Positions 10,131 to 17,040 of a stretch of 30,996 bases of DNA are shown here, piece by piece. Position numbers and translations under genes: made by a program. The notes beneath the pieces were generated by a model that was not told the DNA's origin, made no database searches, and was given only the letters and a program-made list of their open reading frames with translations. The first letter of the stretch is position 1. Every line of letters begins with the position of its first letter. Where the stretch lies: positions 1-30,996 of the forward strand of contig CAKJYB010000006.1 of NCBI GenBank assembly GCA_918241715.1. Reading direction: 5' to 3'. Origin of the DNA: Clostridiales bacterium. Lineage in GTDB: Bacteria; Bacillota; Clostridia; Christensenellales; UBA1242.

Positions 10131-11019
10131 ATGAATTATAGAAATCAACGACATCTTTGTAAACTTGTTTTCTGTCCGTTTCGTTTATAAGTTCGTGTCT
10201 GTCATTTGGATAAATTTTTATTTTTGCATCAATGCCATGTTTGATGTATTTTTTGTATAACGTCTTAACATATTTTCCCCTTGAGCCAACAGGGTCTTCA
10301 GAGCCGACAATAAGGAAGATTTTTTTGTTTCCAATCTTGTCAATATGCCTGTTTACCTTTGTCATGTTTTTTGAAAGGCTCCAATAGAACCCAAATGGAA
10401 ATGTTCCACCACAATCTTCGTCGGCAAGATATTTATCAAAGATTTTTTCGTCCTTTGTCATCCAGTTTCCACGTGGAAATCTGTGTCCGTATGCCTTTAT
10501 TGACATCTTTTCAACAAAAGCGCTTATGTTTTCTTTCTTTTTGAATGTTGAAAGAGTTTTTGTAACCATGTCGCCAAGTTTCATAACAAAAGAGTCGCCG
10601 TCGGTTGTTCCACAAAGCACAACCTTTTCAATGATTCTGGTGTGTTGAATTATGCTTTGGGAGAGCATTGAGCCATAGGAATGACCAAACAGATAGACCG
10701 GCAATTTGTATGTCTCTTTTGCGTATTTTATCACGCAAATTTCGTCAATTACGCTTTCAACATATATATTCTTTTCCCCATGACCCCTTAAGATTTTGTT
10801 TGGGCATGTTTTTCCGTGTCCACGAAGGTCATTTGCAAGCACAATAAAACCATTTTTATTTAGGTGTTTTGCAAAATTGTCGTATCTAAAAGCATGCTCC
10901 TGCATGCCATGAACAATCACGACAACAGCTTTTGGATTTTCAACTTCGTCATAGACGTAAGTATGGAGCATGATGTCATGATAGCCAAGAAGTTTGATTG
11001 TTTTTGGGTATTTTTTCAT
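10129..11019 (-). CDS. Alpha/beta hydrolase, monoacylglycerol lipase / lysophospholipase-like
   Basis: A 296-residue serine hydrolase of the Hydrolase_4 type. Visible motifs are the oxyanion-hole segment VIVHGMQEHAFRY (35-47), the nucleophile elbow GHSYGS with Ser114, an acidic residue in LIVGSEDPVG (Asp242) and a catalytic His in PNDRHELINE (His275). The D-x-RGHGK segment (64-70) is typical of the monoglyceride lipase family. No signal peptide is present, so it acts in the cytoplasm, probably on lysophospholipids or monoacylglycerols; the substrate is inferred from the family. AGGAGA precedes the ATG and a TTGACA-18-TATGCT promoter lies upstream. It converges on tmk and shares its terminator. 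Confidence 0.88.
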   Translation of the reverse strand: MKKYPKTIKLLGYHDIMLHTYVYDEVENPKAVVVIVHGMQEHAFRYDNFAKHLNKNGFIVLANDLRGHGKTCPNKILRGHGEKNIYVESVIDEICVIKYAKETYKLPVYLFGHSYGSMLSQSIIQHTRIIEKVVLCGTTDGDSFVMKLGDMVTKTLSTFKKKENISAFVEKMSIKAYGHRFPRGNWMTKDEKIFDKYLADEDCGGTFPFGFYWSLSKNMTKVNRHIDKIGNKKIFLIVGSEDPVGSRGKYVKTLYKKYIKHGIDAKIKIYPNDRHELINETDRKQVYKDVVDFYNS

Positions 11020-11040
11020 TTTTTCTCCTGTGATATTTAT

Positions 11041-11070
11041 AGCATATCACAATGCAAAAATTTTTGTCAA
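11041..11070 (-). promoter_or_regulatory. Promoter of the alpha/beta hydrolase gene
   Basis: On the minus strand, TTGACA (11070-11065) and TATGCT (11046-11041) are separated by 18 bases, just upstream of AGGAGA and the start codon. Confidence 0.6.
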
Positions 11071-11080
11071 AAGATGCAAT

Positions 11081-11107
11081 AAAAAAACACGAACTAGTCG
11101 TGTTTTT
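11081..11107 (-). terminator. Intrinsic terminator overlapping the end of the PAP2 gene
   Basis: On the minus strand AAAAACACGA / TCGTGTTTTT forms a 10-pair hairpin with loop CTAGT, followed by a T run. The TAG stop codon of the PAP2 gene lies in the loop. Confidence 0.85.
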
Positions 11108-11840
11108 CTGGTTGCTCTTCCTGTGGTTTTGTCTCTCTTTTTTCTGCCTTGTTTTGTTTTTTGAAACGTGCGTAAAATTTGTCGAAAGCGTTTGCTGTTG
11201 ATGCTCCAAAACCGGAGTGCTTTATCAAGAGATAAACTGGAACCATGATGGCAAGTGAAGCAAAGAAATCTACAATGTAGTGCTGTTTTGTAAATACGGT
11301 TGACAAAACAATGAGAGACGTAACAATGTATCCGATTATGCGAATTGGTTTTTTCATTTGTTTGCAATCAAGGCAGGCGATAAAGGCTGCTATTGCCATA
11401 AAACAATGTTGAGATGGGAAGTTGTTTGTTGGGTTTGTGGAATTCCACGTCCAAACAAGCAAATCTCCGGTAAAAGACTTTGGAGTGTAGTCTGGTTTTA
11501 TAAGTCTTGACTGGAAGAAGAAATAAATTACTCCAGAAATCAAGAAACAAATGCAAAGTGTAAGGAAGATGTCATAGAGTTTCTTTTTGTCTTTTGACGC
11601 CAAATAAAAATAAATAAAAATAGAAAATGGAAAAGTTAAAAAGTATATGTAGATAAATCCCGGCAAAAGTGGGATATATTTGTCAAGAATTGTATATGGC
11701 CAAGTGGTGCCGTAATGCATTGTGCCGGGGTCAGCATGGTTTGTCAAAAGTTGATTGCCATAGAAAGATAACAAAAGGCACAAAATAAAAATTGCAAAAG
11801 GCAATATTGAATAAGCAAATTTGGCAAAAAATTTTTTCAA
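11094..11840 (-). CDS. PAP2-family membrane phosphatase
   Basis: A 248-residue integral membrane protein with about six hydrophobic helices. PAP2 phosphatase motifs are visible in relaxed form: FPSQHC (141-146, usual PSGH) and TKQHYIVDFFAS (184-195, usual SRxxxxxHxxxD), giving His145, His187 and Asp191 as the expected catalytic residues. Lys115-Pro116 in SRLIKPDY may be the first motif. Family members dephosphorylate phosphatidate or undecaprenyl diphosphate at the membrane; the substrate here cannot be told. The charged, Gln/Glu/Lys-rich tail is cytoplasmic-like. The start is TTG: GTAGGAG lies six bases upstream and no competing ATG exists. A well-formed promoter lies upstream, divergent from the next gene. 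Confidence 0.82.
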   Translation of the reverse strand: MKKFFAKFAYSILPFAIFILCLLLSFYGNQLLTNHADPGTMHYGTTWPYTILDKYIPLLPGFIYIYFLTFPFSIFIYFYLASKDKKKLYDIFLTLCICFLISGVIYFFFQSRLIKPDYTPKSFTGDLLVWTWNSTNPTNNFPSQHCFMAIAAFIACLDCKQMKKPIRIIGYIVTSLIVLSTVFTKQHYIVDFFASLAIMVPVYLLIKHSGFGASTANAFDKFYARFKKQNKAEKRETKPQEEQPEKHD

Positions 11841-11861
11841 TGTAAACTCCTACGTGGTTAT

Positions 11862-11890
11862 ATTGTATCACAACATAGAAAATTTTTCAA
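11862..11890 (-). promoter_or_regulatory. Promoter of the PAP2 gene
   Basis: On the minus strand TTGAAA (11890-11885), a 17-base spacer and TACAAT (11867-11862) lie just upstream of the ribosome binding site. Confidence 0.75.
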
Positions 11891-11899
11891 TTGATATCG

Positions 11900-11928
11900 T
11901 TTATTTTATGTTTATTTTATGATATAAT
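11900..11928 (+). promoter_or_regulatory. Promoter of the flavoprotein gene
   Basis: A consensus TATAAT lies at 11923-11928, 16 bases before the ATG. The -35 at 17-base spacing is weak (TTTATT). Its position supports the downstream ATG as the true start. Confidence 0.55.
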
Positions 11929-11944
11929 CGAAGAAGGTGGAAAC

Positions 11945-13084
11945 ATGAAAAAATACAAAGTGGCAATTTTAGGTGCTGGGGCAAGTGGGGTGATGTGTGC
12001 ACTTTCCACAAAACAGAAAAGTGTTGCGCTGATTGACTCTTCAACAAAGCCAGCAAAAAAACTTTTGGTAACAGGAAACGGAAGATGCAATTTGACAAAC
12101 ACAAATTTAAATTCAAGTTTTTACAACACAGACCTTGAAAAGTTTTTTGATGTCTTTGATCAAAATAAGACTCTAAAGTTTTTTCAAAACATCGGACTTG
12201 AAACTTATGCAGACGAAGAAGGAAGAGTTTATCCAATTTCAAATTTTGCAAAATCAGTTGTTGATGTGATTGAAAACAATTTAAAGTGTGATTTGTTTTT
12301 GGGACAAAAAATTGAAAAAATTGCTTCCGAAAACGGAAAATTTGTCATTTTTACAGAAAAAGAACAAATTGAAGCAGAAAAAATTGTTGTTGCAACGGGT
12401 GGAAGTTCTGCAGAAATTTTAAATCAACTTAAAATCAAACACAAAAAATTTACTCCAAGTTTGGTTGCGCTTAAGGGTGCAGACACACACGACTTAAATG
12501 GAACAAAACTTTCCAATGTGCTGGTCAGTGCAGTTTGTGAAGATGGGAAAAAGAAATCTCAAATGGGAGAAGTTTTGTTTAAAGAAAATGGCTTAAGTGG
12601 AATTGTTGTTTTCAACCTTTCAACATTGTTTGCAAGAAAGTCAAACTATTGTGGGGAGATTGAAATTGACTTGCTTCCAAAACTAACTTACAGACAGGTT
12701 GTTGAAAAAGTAAAAAGCAGAAAAGCACTTAATGTCAGACTTGACAAGATGTTTGTGGGAATGTTTCAAAATTCTGTTGCAAACGAAATCTTTAAGCAAG
12801 CAAAAATCAACACAAACAAGCCTAGCGAAAATCTTGCCGACAGCGAAGCAGAAAAAATTGCAAACAGCATTAAGAGTTTGAAGTTTAAAGTTGATTCTTG
12901 TTATGACAATTTTCAAGTGCTTTGTGGTGGGGTTGAACTTTGCGATTTGACAGACAAACTTGAGAGCAAACAAAGAAAAGGCGTTTATGTTGCCGGTGAA
13001 GCCGTCGATGTGGACGGAGAATGTGGTGGATTTAATCTTCAATGGGCATGGACCAGTGGATATATTATTGGAAAAGGCTTATAA
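11945..13084 (+). CDS. BaiN/HI0933-family FAD-dependent oxidoreductase
   Basis: A 379-residue cytoplasmic flavoprotein of the HI0933/YhiN/BaiN family. Motifs: dinucleotide-binding GAGASGVMCAL (10-20), the family signature TGNGRCNLTN (43-52), a second FAD contact ATGGSS (150-155), and the C-terminal GVYVAGEAVDVDGECGGFNLQWAWTSG (346-372), which closes the FAD site. The family is usually 400-420 residues. The stretch after ATGGSS is shorter than usual and lacks the common SYPxxGSTGDGY segment. The frame is open to 11891, but AAGGTGG before the ATG at 11945 and a -10 box inside the extension decide the start. The physiological substrate is unknown; BaiN itself acts on bile-acid intermediates, but that should not be assumed here. 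Confidence 0.87.
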   Translation: MKKYKVAILGAGASGVMCALSTKQKSVALIDSSTKPAKKLLVTGNGRCNLTNTNLNSSFYNTDLEKFFDVFDQNKTLKFFQNIGLETYADEEGRVYPISNFAKSVVDVIENNLKCDLFLGQKIEKIASENGKFVIFTEKEQIEAEKIVVATGGSSAEILNQLKIKHKKFTPSLVALKGADTHDLNGTKLSNVLVSAVCEDGKKKSQMGEVLFKENGLSGIVVFNLSTLFARKSNYCGEIEIDLLPKLTYRQVVEKVKSRKALNVRLDKMFVGMFQNSVANEIFKQAKINTNKPSENLADSEAEKIANSIKSLKFKVDSCYDNFQVLCGGVELCDLTDKLESKQRKGVYVAGEAVDVDGECGGFNLQWAWTSGYIIGKGL

Positions 13085-13118
13085 GAAGTGCCTGATGTTC
13101 GATTTTCAAACAAAACCC

Positions 13119-13147
13119 TTTACTTTTTGAAAGCGTTTTGTTATAAT
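13119..13147 (+). promoter_or_regulatory. Promoter of tRNA-Arg
   Basis: TTTACT (13119-13124), a 17-base spacer and consensus TATAAT (13142-13147), 34 bases before the tRNA. Confidence 0.65.
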
Positions 13148-13181
13148 TACAAAGCAATTTGCAAGATTGTTTTGTAAGCAT

Positions 13182-13258
13182 GCACCCGTAGCTCAGCTGG
13201 ATAGAGCGTTCGTCTACGGAACGAAAGGTCTTGGGTTCGAATCCCCACGGGTGCACCA
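13182..13258 (+). tRNA. tRNA-Arg (anticodon ACG), CCA encoded
   Basis: A full cloverleaf is visible: acceptor GCACCCG / CGGGTGC, D-arm GCTC...GAGC, anticodon stem TTCGT / ACGAA with loop CTACGGA (ACG), T-loop TTCGAAT, discriminator A and encoded CCA. The T-stem TTGGG / CCCCA contains one T-C mismatch. A hairpin terminator follows. Parts of this gene recur at 14139-14154 and 14233-14251. Confidence 0.95.
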
Positions 13259-13269
13259 AAAAACAAATT

Positions 13270-13296
13270 GTGGCAAGAGAAATCTGCCACTTTTTT
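13270..13296 (+). terminator. Terminator after tRNA-Arg
   Basis: GTGGCA / TGCCAC with a 9-base loop, followed by TTTTTT. Confidence 0.8.
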
Positions 13297-13387
13297 ATTG
13301 GAAACTATAATCTAGGTTGCTATATAACAAAATAAACCAAGAAAAAGATAGTTTCAGCATATTGTTAATAAGTTTTGTTGTTTTTTC

Positions 13388-13416
13388 TTGACAGATAAAG
13401 GCTCATAGTTTATATT
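13388..13416 (+). promoter_or_regulatory. Promoter of the SHOCT membrane protein gene
   Basis: TTGACA (13388-13393), a 17-base spacer and TATATT (13411-13416), followed by AGGAGGG nine bases before the ATG. Confidence 0.8.
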
Positions 13417-13446
13417 AATAATAAGATTTAAGGAGGGAAAAACATA

Positions 13447-14091
13447 ATGAACAAAACAAAATCAAGACCATTTACACTCACTGCAGCGATACTCAACACA
13501 GTGTTTGCAGCATTGACAATACTTGGAGCAATTTATATTCTTGTTGAATTAAGTAGTCTCAATTATTCAGGGCAATATATGTTGGCATATGCGATAGAAA
13601 TGTTGTTTGCGGTCGCAACTCTTACAATTGCAATTGTGTTGATTGTGAAAGCAAGAGTGCCTGTGACAAAATTCCCGAGAGGAGTTGCCATCACACTTTT
13701 TGTGTTTAACATTATTTTGAGCGTTTTTGGTATTATTGGTATAAGTGGAATGACCTTAGCTTATATAATCATAGACCTTTTGATTGTTGCCGTATACATT
13801 TTGTGCTCAGTTTTCATCATGGTTGATGTCGCAAAAAATGGAAAATTAAAGCAAAGAATTGCCAACGGCGAAACATATTTAGATTCAGATCAAGAATACA
13901 ACGAGTATATGAAATCAAAAAGTGACCAAGCACAATCACAAGCAGCAAAGAAAGTCGAAGAAAAACCAGCAGAGCAAAATGGGGCATTGTATAACAAACT
14001 TGCTGAGTTGCAAAAAATGAAAGAAGCAGGCATGATCAACGAACAAGAATATTCAAAAATGAGAGCAAAAGTACTCGATGATTACAAATAA
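13447..14091 (+). CDS. Four-helix membrane protein with C-terminal SHOCT motif
   Basis: A 214-residue protein with four predicted transmembrane helices (about 12-34, 45-68, 79-97, 103-128) and a soluble Gln/Lys/Glu-rich linker. It ends in a SHOCT-type segment (about 181-212) in which LYNKLAELQKMKEAGMI leads to NEQEYSKMRAKVL. SHOCT is a short, usually C-terminal helical motif found on many envelope and cytoplasmic proteins, thought to mediate oligomerisation; the role of this protein is unknown. It has its own strong promoter, AGGAGGG site and terminator, so it is a complete single-gene unit. It is the only gene between tRNA-Arg and the broken tRNA-Arg copy, and could be the cargo of a small tRNA-bounded insertion. 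Confidence 0.85.
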   Translation: MNKTKSRPFTLTAAILNTVFAALTILGAIYILVELSSLNYSGQYMLAYAIEMLFAVATLTIAIVLIVKARVPVTKFPRGVAITLFVFNIILSVFGIIGISGMTLAYIIIDLLIVAVYILCSVFIMVDVAKNGKLKQRIANGETYLDSDQEYNEYMKSKSDQAQSQAAKKVEEKPAEQNGALYNKLAELQKMKEAGMINEQEYSKMRAKVLDDYK

Positions 14092-14097
14092 AAAAAG

Positions 14098-14127
14098 AGC
14101 TTTATCAGACTGATAAAGCTTTTTTTT
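14098..14127 (+). terminator. Terminator of the SHOCT gene
   Basis: A perfect 10-pair stem AGCTTTATCA / TGATAAAGCT with a 3-base loop, then seven T. Confidence 0.92.
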
Positions 14128-14138
14128 GCTCAATTTTC

Positions 14139-14251
14139 TCTACGGAACGAAAGGGTTCTGAAGCCGGGGCGAGACTTTCGCCCGCTGATTGCTTAAAACA
14201 TGCACACCGGCATGTTTTACTTACGCATCAGCCCCCACGGGTGCACCAAAA
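14139..14251 (+). pseudogene. Broken second copy of tRNA-Arg 3' half with interposed hairpins
   Basis: Positions 14139-14154 (TCTACGGAACGAAAGG) equal 13213-13228, the anticodon loop and 3' arm of tRNA-Arg. Positions 14233-14251 (CCCCACGGGTGCACCAAAA) equal 13243-13261, the 3' T-stem, acceptor strand and CCA. In the tRNA 14 bases separate them; here 78 do. The 78 bases hold two directly abutting hairpins: GGGCGA / TCGCCC (14167-14183), and a long one at 14184-14232 built from GCTGAT / ATCAGC and a 9-pair AAAACATGC / GCATGTTTT. No 5' half of the tRNA is present, so it cannot form a cloverleaf. It may be an att-type scar of an integrated element or a partial duplication. Confidence 0.8.
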
Positions 14252-14279
14252 TCACAGCTTAGTGTTGTGATTTTTTTTT
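14251..14279 (+). terminator. Terminator after the tRNA-Arg fragment
   Basis: ATCACA / TGTGAT with a 9-base loop, then eight T. It directly follows the CCA of the tRNA fragment. It may be the terminator originally belonging to tRNA-Arg before the 13259-14232 segment was inserted (inference). Confidence 0.75.
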
Positions 14280-14305
14280 AAATAGGCTTAAGTCCAAAGG
14301 GAAAC

Positions 14306-14337
14306 AAAAAACCGAATCATTTCTGATTCGGCTTTTT
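14306..14337. terminator. Bidirectional terminator, end of the 14348-14953 minus-strand gene
   Basis: CCGAATCA / TGATTCGG around a TTTC (minus strand GAAA) loop, with T tracts on both strands. Confidence 0.85.
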
Positions 14338-14347
14338 ATTTTGTTTT

Positions 14348-14953
14348 TTAGTGTTTTCCTATTCCATAATTTGAGGGATACGTCTCGCGCAAGAGTTCAG
14401 GGCGCAGTTGTGAACTTGTATAAGAGGACGAACACGATACAGCTTGAGCTAGCCCACCATCTGGAAAAGATTTTTTAAAAGATGGTTTTGATGCCAACAA
14501 TTCCAAAAAGCCTTTTAAACATTCGGCCGCCACATTACCTTTTTTTGCATTTGCAAACACAAAGTCTAAAAGCGTCGAGTGAGACAGGGCTGTTGGTTGA
14601 AGATTTTGTGTGAGAGGAAATGGACAATGCATGTCTGGGAGATATTTTTTTCCATTATACAATGTTGCATTAAGCTCATTTTCAACATACACAAAACTTG
14701 AAACAGCAGGGTTTGTTGGAGTAGAATAGTCTTCTGGTTTTGGCGAAGTTATATAGTCATTGGTGTTTGGTTTGCATGGATAAAACAATACTTCAGGGTT
14801 TTTTAAAGCATAAAATTTAAATTGATTTTTTACGGGAATTTTTCTCCCAAATCTTCCAGTGATAGGATTGTTTCCTGTGATAATTCCAACAAGAACAAGA
14901 GCTTCTTTGTACAATTTTTTATTGTAGGTTGATGACATGTCTTTGTAATTCAT
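14348..14953 (-). CDS. Orphan protein of unknown function
   Basis: About 201 residues with no family I recognise. There is no signal peptide and no clear transmembrane helix. The N-terminal part is basic and Asn/Tyr-rich; the middle is Pro/Thr/Asn-rich; the C-terminal third is a Ser/Leu-rich segment ending in a Tyr-Gly-Ile-Gly-Lys-His tail. An ATG also lies at 14962, but GGAGG is directly adjacent to it with no spacing. The in-frame ATG at 14953 has that GGAGG nine bases upstream and is the more likely start. A TTGACA-16-TATAAT promoter and a GAAA-loop terminator bracket the gene, so it looks expressed. It lies beside the broken tRNA-Arg copy, which may suggest acquisition, but that is speculation. 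Confidence 0.7.
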   Translation of the reverse strand: MNYKDMSSTYNKKLYKEALVLVGIITGNNPITGRFGRKIPVKNQFKFYALKNPEVLFYPCKPNTNDYITSPKPEDYSTPTNPAVSSFVYVENELNATLYNGKKYLPDMHCPFPLTQNLQPTALSHSTLLDFVFANAKKGNVAAECLKGFLELLASKPSFKKSFPDGGLAQAVSCSSSYTSSQLRPELLRETYPSNYGIGKH

Positions 14954-14976
14954 AATTTTCATCCTCCATTTTTTTC

Positions 14977-15004
14977 ATTATAGCACGACAAATTTGTTTG
15001 TCAA
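14977..15004 (-). promoter_or_regulatory. Promoter of the orphan gene
   Basis: On the minus strand TTGACA (15004-14999), a 16-base spacer and TATAAT (14982-14977). The spacer contains the inverted repeat GACAAA / TTTGTC, a possible operator. Confidence 0.75.
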
Positions 15005-15094
15005 GTGGCAAAATTGAAAGTTGTTTTCAAGACTGGAGTCTATATATACATGATATGAAATTTTGCGTTTGCTTGATAAAAGCAGTTCTTTTTG

Positions 15095-15123
15095 TTGATA
15101 TAATAGACGACTTTTTGTATAAT
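15095..15123 (+). promoter_or_regulatory. Promoter of the lipoprotein-idi operon
   Basis: TTGATA (15095-15100), a 17-base spacer and TATAAT (15118-15123), 20 bases before the ATG. Confidence 0.8.
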
Positions 15124-15143
15124 AAAACTGAAATGGAGAGAAC

Positions 15144-16418
15144 ATGAAGAAGATTTACAATTTTTTTGCTTTTATGTTTTTGGTCTTTTCCTGTATGGCT
15201 CTTGTCGCATGTGGAGAGAAAGAAGAAAAGACTTATTCTTTCCCTGCCGAATTCAACAAACTTGACGGAGCCGTTTCTGATGTTGGTGGATACAACCAAG
15301 TTGGCGTTGTTTCAATGCTTAAGCAAGATTTGAAAGGAAATTTTGCAAGAGCAAATGTTTTGGCAGGAATTGACAGCGAAGGAAACGCACATGAAATTGA
15401 GTTTACAAAAGACTCTCAAAAAGAAAAGACACAACTTGCAATAACAAAGTTTAATCAAACAGAAAAGTATTATATTGTTGAATACTCTTCAAAAACAACA
15501 AGCAATTTTGATGGGGTTTCATGCAAGTTTGAAAACTATATAGGCACTTATTACAGCAGAATTTATCTCATTGAAAAACAGACAAACAAAGTTTTTGCGT
15601 TGTCCGTAAGGGACAATCCTGTTGCAGGCAAAGAGACGTTTTACATTGGCGAAAGCAAGTACGGTACATTTGGTGACGATTGTGGACAATATGTCATTTT
15701 CCGTTCTGGAAGTTATCACTACAAAGTAGGTGTTGACGCAGGAGAACTTAGAGTAAAACAAATCTTTTCTTTAAAAGAAGTTTCTGGTGGAAGTTTTTTG
15801 TTTGTTGACAAAAACGGAAATTCGATAATAACCAAAAGGGTTGGAGAAAACGAATTCTACTATATAATGAAAGACAATGTTGAGATTGCTTCCGACACAA
15901 GAGTAGAAGATCCATACAAGGGCGCAGACGGCAGAATATACTATGGAAACAAAGTTTTAAATGATAGTGGATTTTTTGTGATTACAGACGACCCAGTTGA
16001 CGAATATGTTTTAAGGACGGAAGATTTGATTTGTGTTGACGGAAGCGACAAATACTTCTATTCAAAAAGTTGGGATTATGGACAAAACAAAGTGATTAAA
16101 TTTACGGACAATGTCACAAGCGTTTCTTTTGAAGAAATAGAGATTGACTTAGCCGGCATTTCAACAACGGAAAGAGTCGGGACACATCTGTTTGGAATCG
16201 CTGGGACAAACCAGATAAAAATTTTCAACCTTTTGGACGGGACTTCAACAACAAAAACTCTTGAAGTTGACGGAATACTCAAAATCAAAGCATACGAAAA
16301 CGACAAGATTTTTTATGAAGATTCAAACTCACAGAAAGGGCTTGTTGACGCTGACGGACAAACAGGAGAATATGTAGAACCAAACTATATAGAATTGTTT
16401 GTTTCACCAAAATTGTAG
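15144..16418 (+). CDS. Secreted lipoprotein, probable beta-propeller-like
   Basis: A 424-residue protein with a type II signal peptide: MKKIYNFF, a hydrophobic core and lipobox LVAC with Cys23 as the expected lipidated residue. The mature part is rich in beta-type motifs of the form K-x-Y-Y-I-V, D-G-R-I-Y-Y-G-N and F-Y-I-G, which recall DUF5050-like or propeller-type proteins; this resemblance is loose. It is exported and anchored on the outer face of the membrane; function unknown. GGAG lies just upstream of the ATG. Its stop is seven bases before idi, and the idi ribosome binding site overlaps this stop, so the two form an operon. A second lipoprotein of similar style lies at 25781-27175. 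Confidence 0.85.
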   Translation: MKKIYNFFAFMFLVFSCMALVACGEKEEKTYSFPAEFNKLDGAVSDVGGYNQVGVVSMLKQDLKGNFARANVLAGIDSEGNAHEIEFTKDSQKEKTQLAITKFNQTEKYYIVEYSSKTTSNFDGVSCKFENYIGTYYSRIYLIEKQTNKVFALSVRDNPVAGKETFYIGESKYGTFGDDCGQYVIFRSGSYHYKVGVDAGELRVKQIFSLKEVSGGSFLFVDKNGNSIITKRVGENEFYYIMKDNVEIASDTRVEDPYKGADGRIYYGNKVLNDSGFFVITDDPVDEYVLRTEDLICVDGSDKYFYSKSWDYGQNKVIKFTDNVTSVSFEEIEIDLAGISTTERVGTHLFGIAGTNQIKIFNLLDGTSTTKTLEVDGILKIKAYENDKIFYEDSNSQKGLVDADGQTGEYVEPNYIELFVSPKL

Positions 16419-16425
16419 GAGAAAA

Positions 16426-16944
16426 ATGGAAAAAGATCTTATTGCTGTCGACGTTTTTGACAAAGAAATAGGAAGAGTATCAAAAGAAGAAGCACACAGA
16501 AAGGCTGTTTTGCACAGAGCCTTTTCTGTTTTTTTGTATCACAACAAAAAGATGCTGATTCAACAAAGGGCCTTTGACAAATATCATTCTGGTGGCCTTT
16601 GGGCAAACACATGTTGCAGCCATCCAAGAACAAAAAATTTGATTACGGATGCAAAAAAGAGACTTATTGAAGAAGTTGGAATAAAGTGCGACAACCTTGA
16701 AGAATTGTTTGTTTTCAACTATTTTTCAAAATATGCAGACGATTTGTTTGAATATGAAGTTGACCATGTTTTGATTGGAGAATATGATGGAGAATTTGTT
16801 TTAAACAAAGAAGAAGTAAACGACATGAAGTGGATTTCTTTTGAAAAACTAGAAAAAGAAATGCAGGAGAATCCACAAAAATTTTCCACATGGTTTTTGA
16901 TTGCTGCTCCAAGAGTTTTAAAAAGCCTAGAAAGCAGAAAATAA
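16426..16944 (+). CDS. idi: Isopentenyl-diphosphate delta-isomerase, type I
   Basis: A 172-residue Nudix-fold enzyme interconverting isopentenyl and dimethylallyl diphosphate, for undecaprenyl and other isoprenoids. Motifs: HRAFSVFLY (30-38), WANTCCSHPR (59-68) with Cys64 as the expected catalytic Cys, the Nudix-like AKKRLIEEVGI (76-86), and FEYEVDHVLIG (108-118) with the metal/acid pair Glu109 and Glu111. Length is typical for bacterial type I enzymes. The frame is open upstream to 16399, but AGGAG at 16417-16421 and the fit to the family N-terminus place the start at 16426. It is cotranscribed with the upstream lipoprotein. Gram-positive bacteria more often carry the unrelated type II (FMN) isomerase. 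Confidence 0.93.
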   Translation: MEKDLIAVDVFDKEIGRVSKEEAHRKAVLHRAFSVFLYHNKKMLIQQRAFDKYHSGGLWANTCCSHPRTKNLITDAKKRLIEEVGIKCDNLEELFVFNYFSKYADDLFEYEVDHVLIGEYDGEFVLNKEEVNDMKWISFEKLEKEMQENPQKFSTWFLIAAPRVLKSLESRK

Positions 16945-16968
16945 AGAGAGAAAACTCTCTTTTTTTTT
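16943..16968 (+). terminator. Terminator of the lipoprotein-idi operon
   Basis: AAAGAGAG / CTCTCTTT with an AAAA loop and a T run of eight. Confidence 0.85.
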
Positions 16969-16979
16969 ATCAAAAAATT

Positions 16980-17008
16980 TTGACAAAATTGTAGGCAAAA
17001 ATTATAAT
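16980..17008 (+). promoter_or_regulatory. Promoter of mgtE
   Basis: A perfect consensus TTGACA (16980-16985), 17 bases, TATAAT (17003-17008). The start codon is only 33 bases past the -10, leaving no room for an M-box riboswitch. Confidence 0.9.
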
Positions 17009-17040
17009 GTGAATAAGAAGTATTTAATAGGGGTGAGCCT

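Noticed and set aside
11891..11944. N-terminal extension of the flavoprotein
   Set aside because: The -10 box lies inside it and the ATG at 11945 has a good AAGGTGG site and fits the family N-terminus.
14139..14251. A tmRNA-like or functional tRNA gene
   Set aside because: No 5' acceptor strand or D-arm, no promoter after the upstream terminator, and no tmRNA 5' consensus.
14954..14962. First ATG of the orphan minus-strand gene
   Set aside because: GGAGG is directly adjacent with no spacer; the next in-frame ATG has correct spacing.
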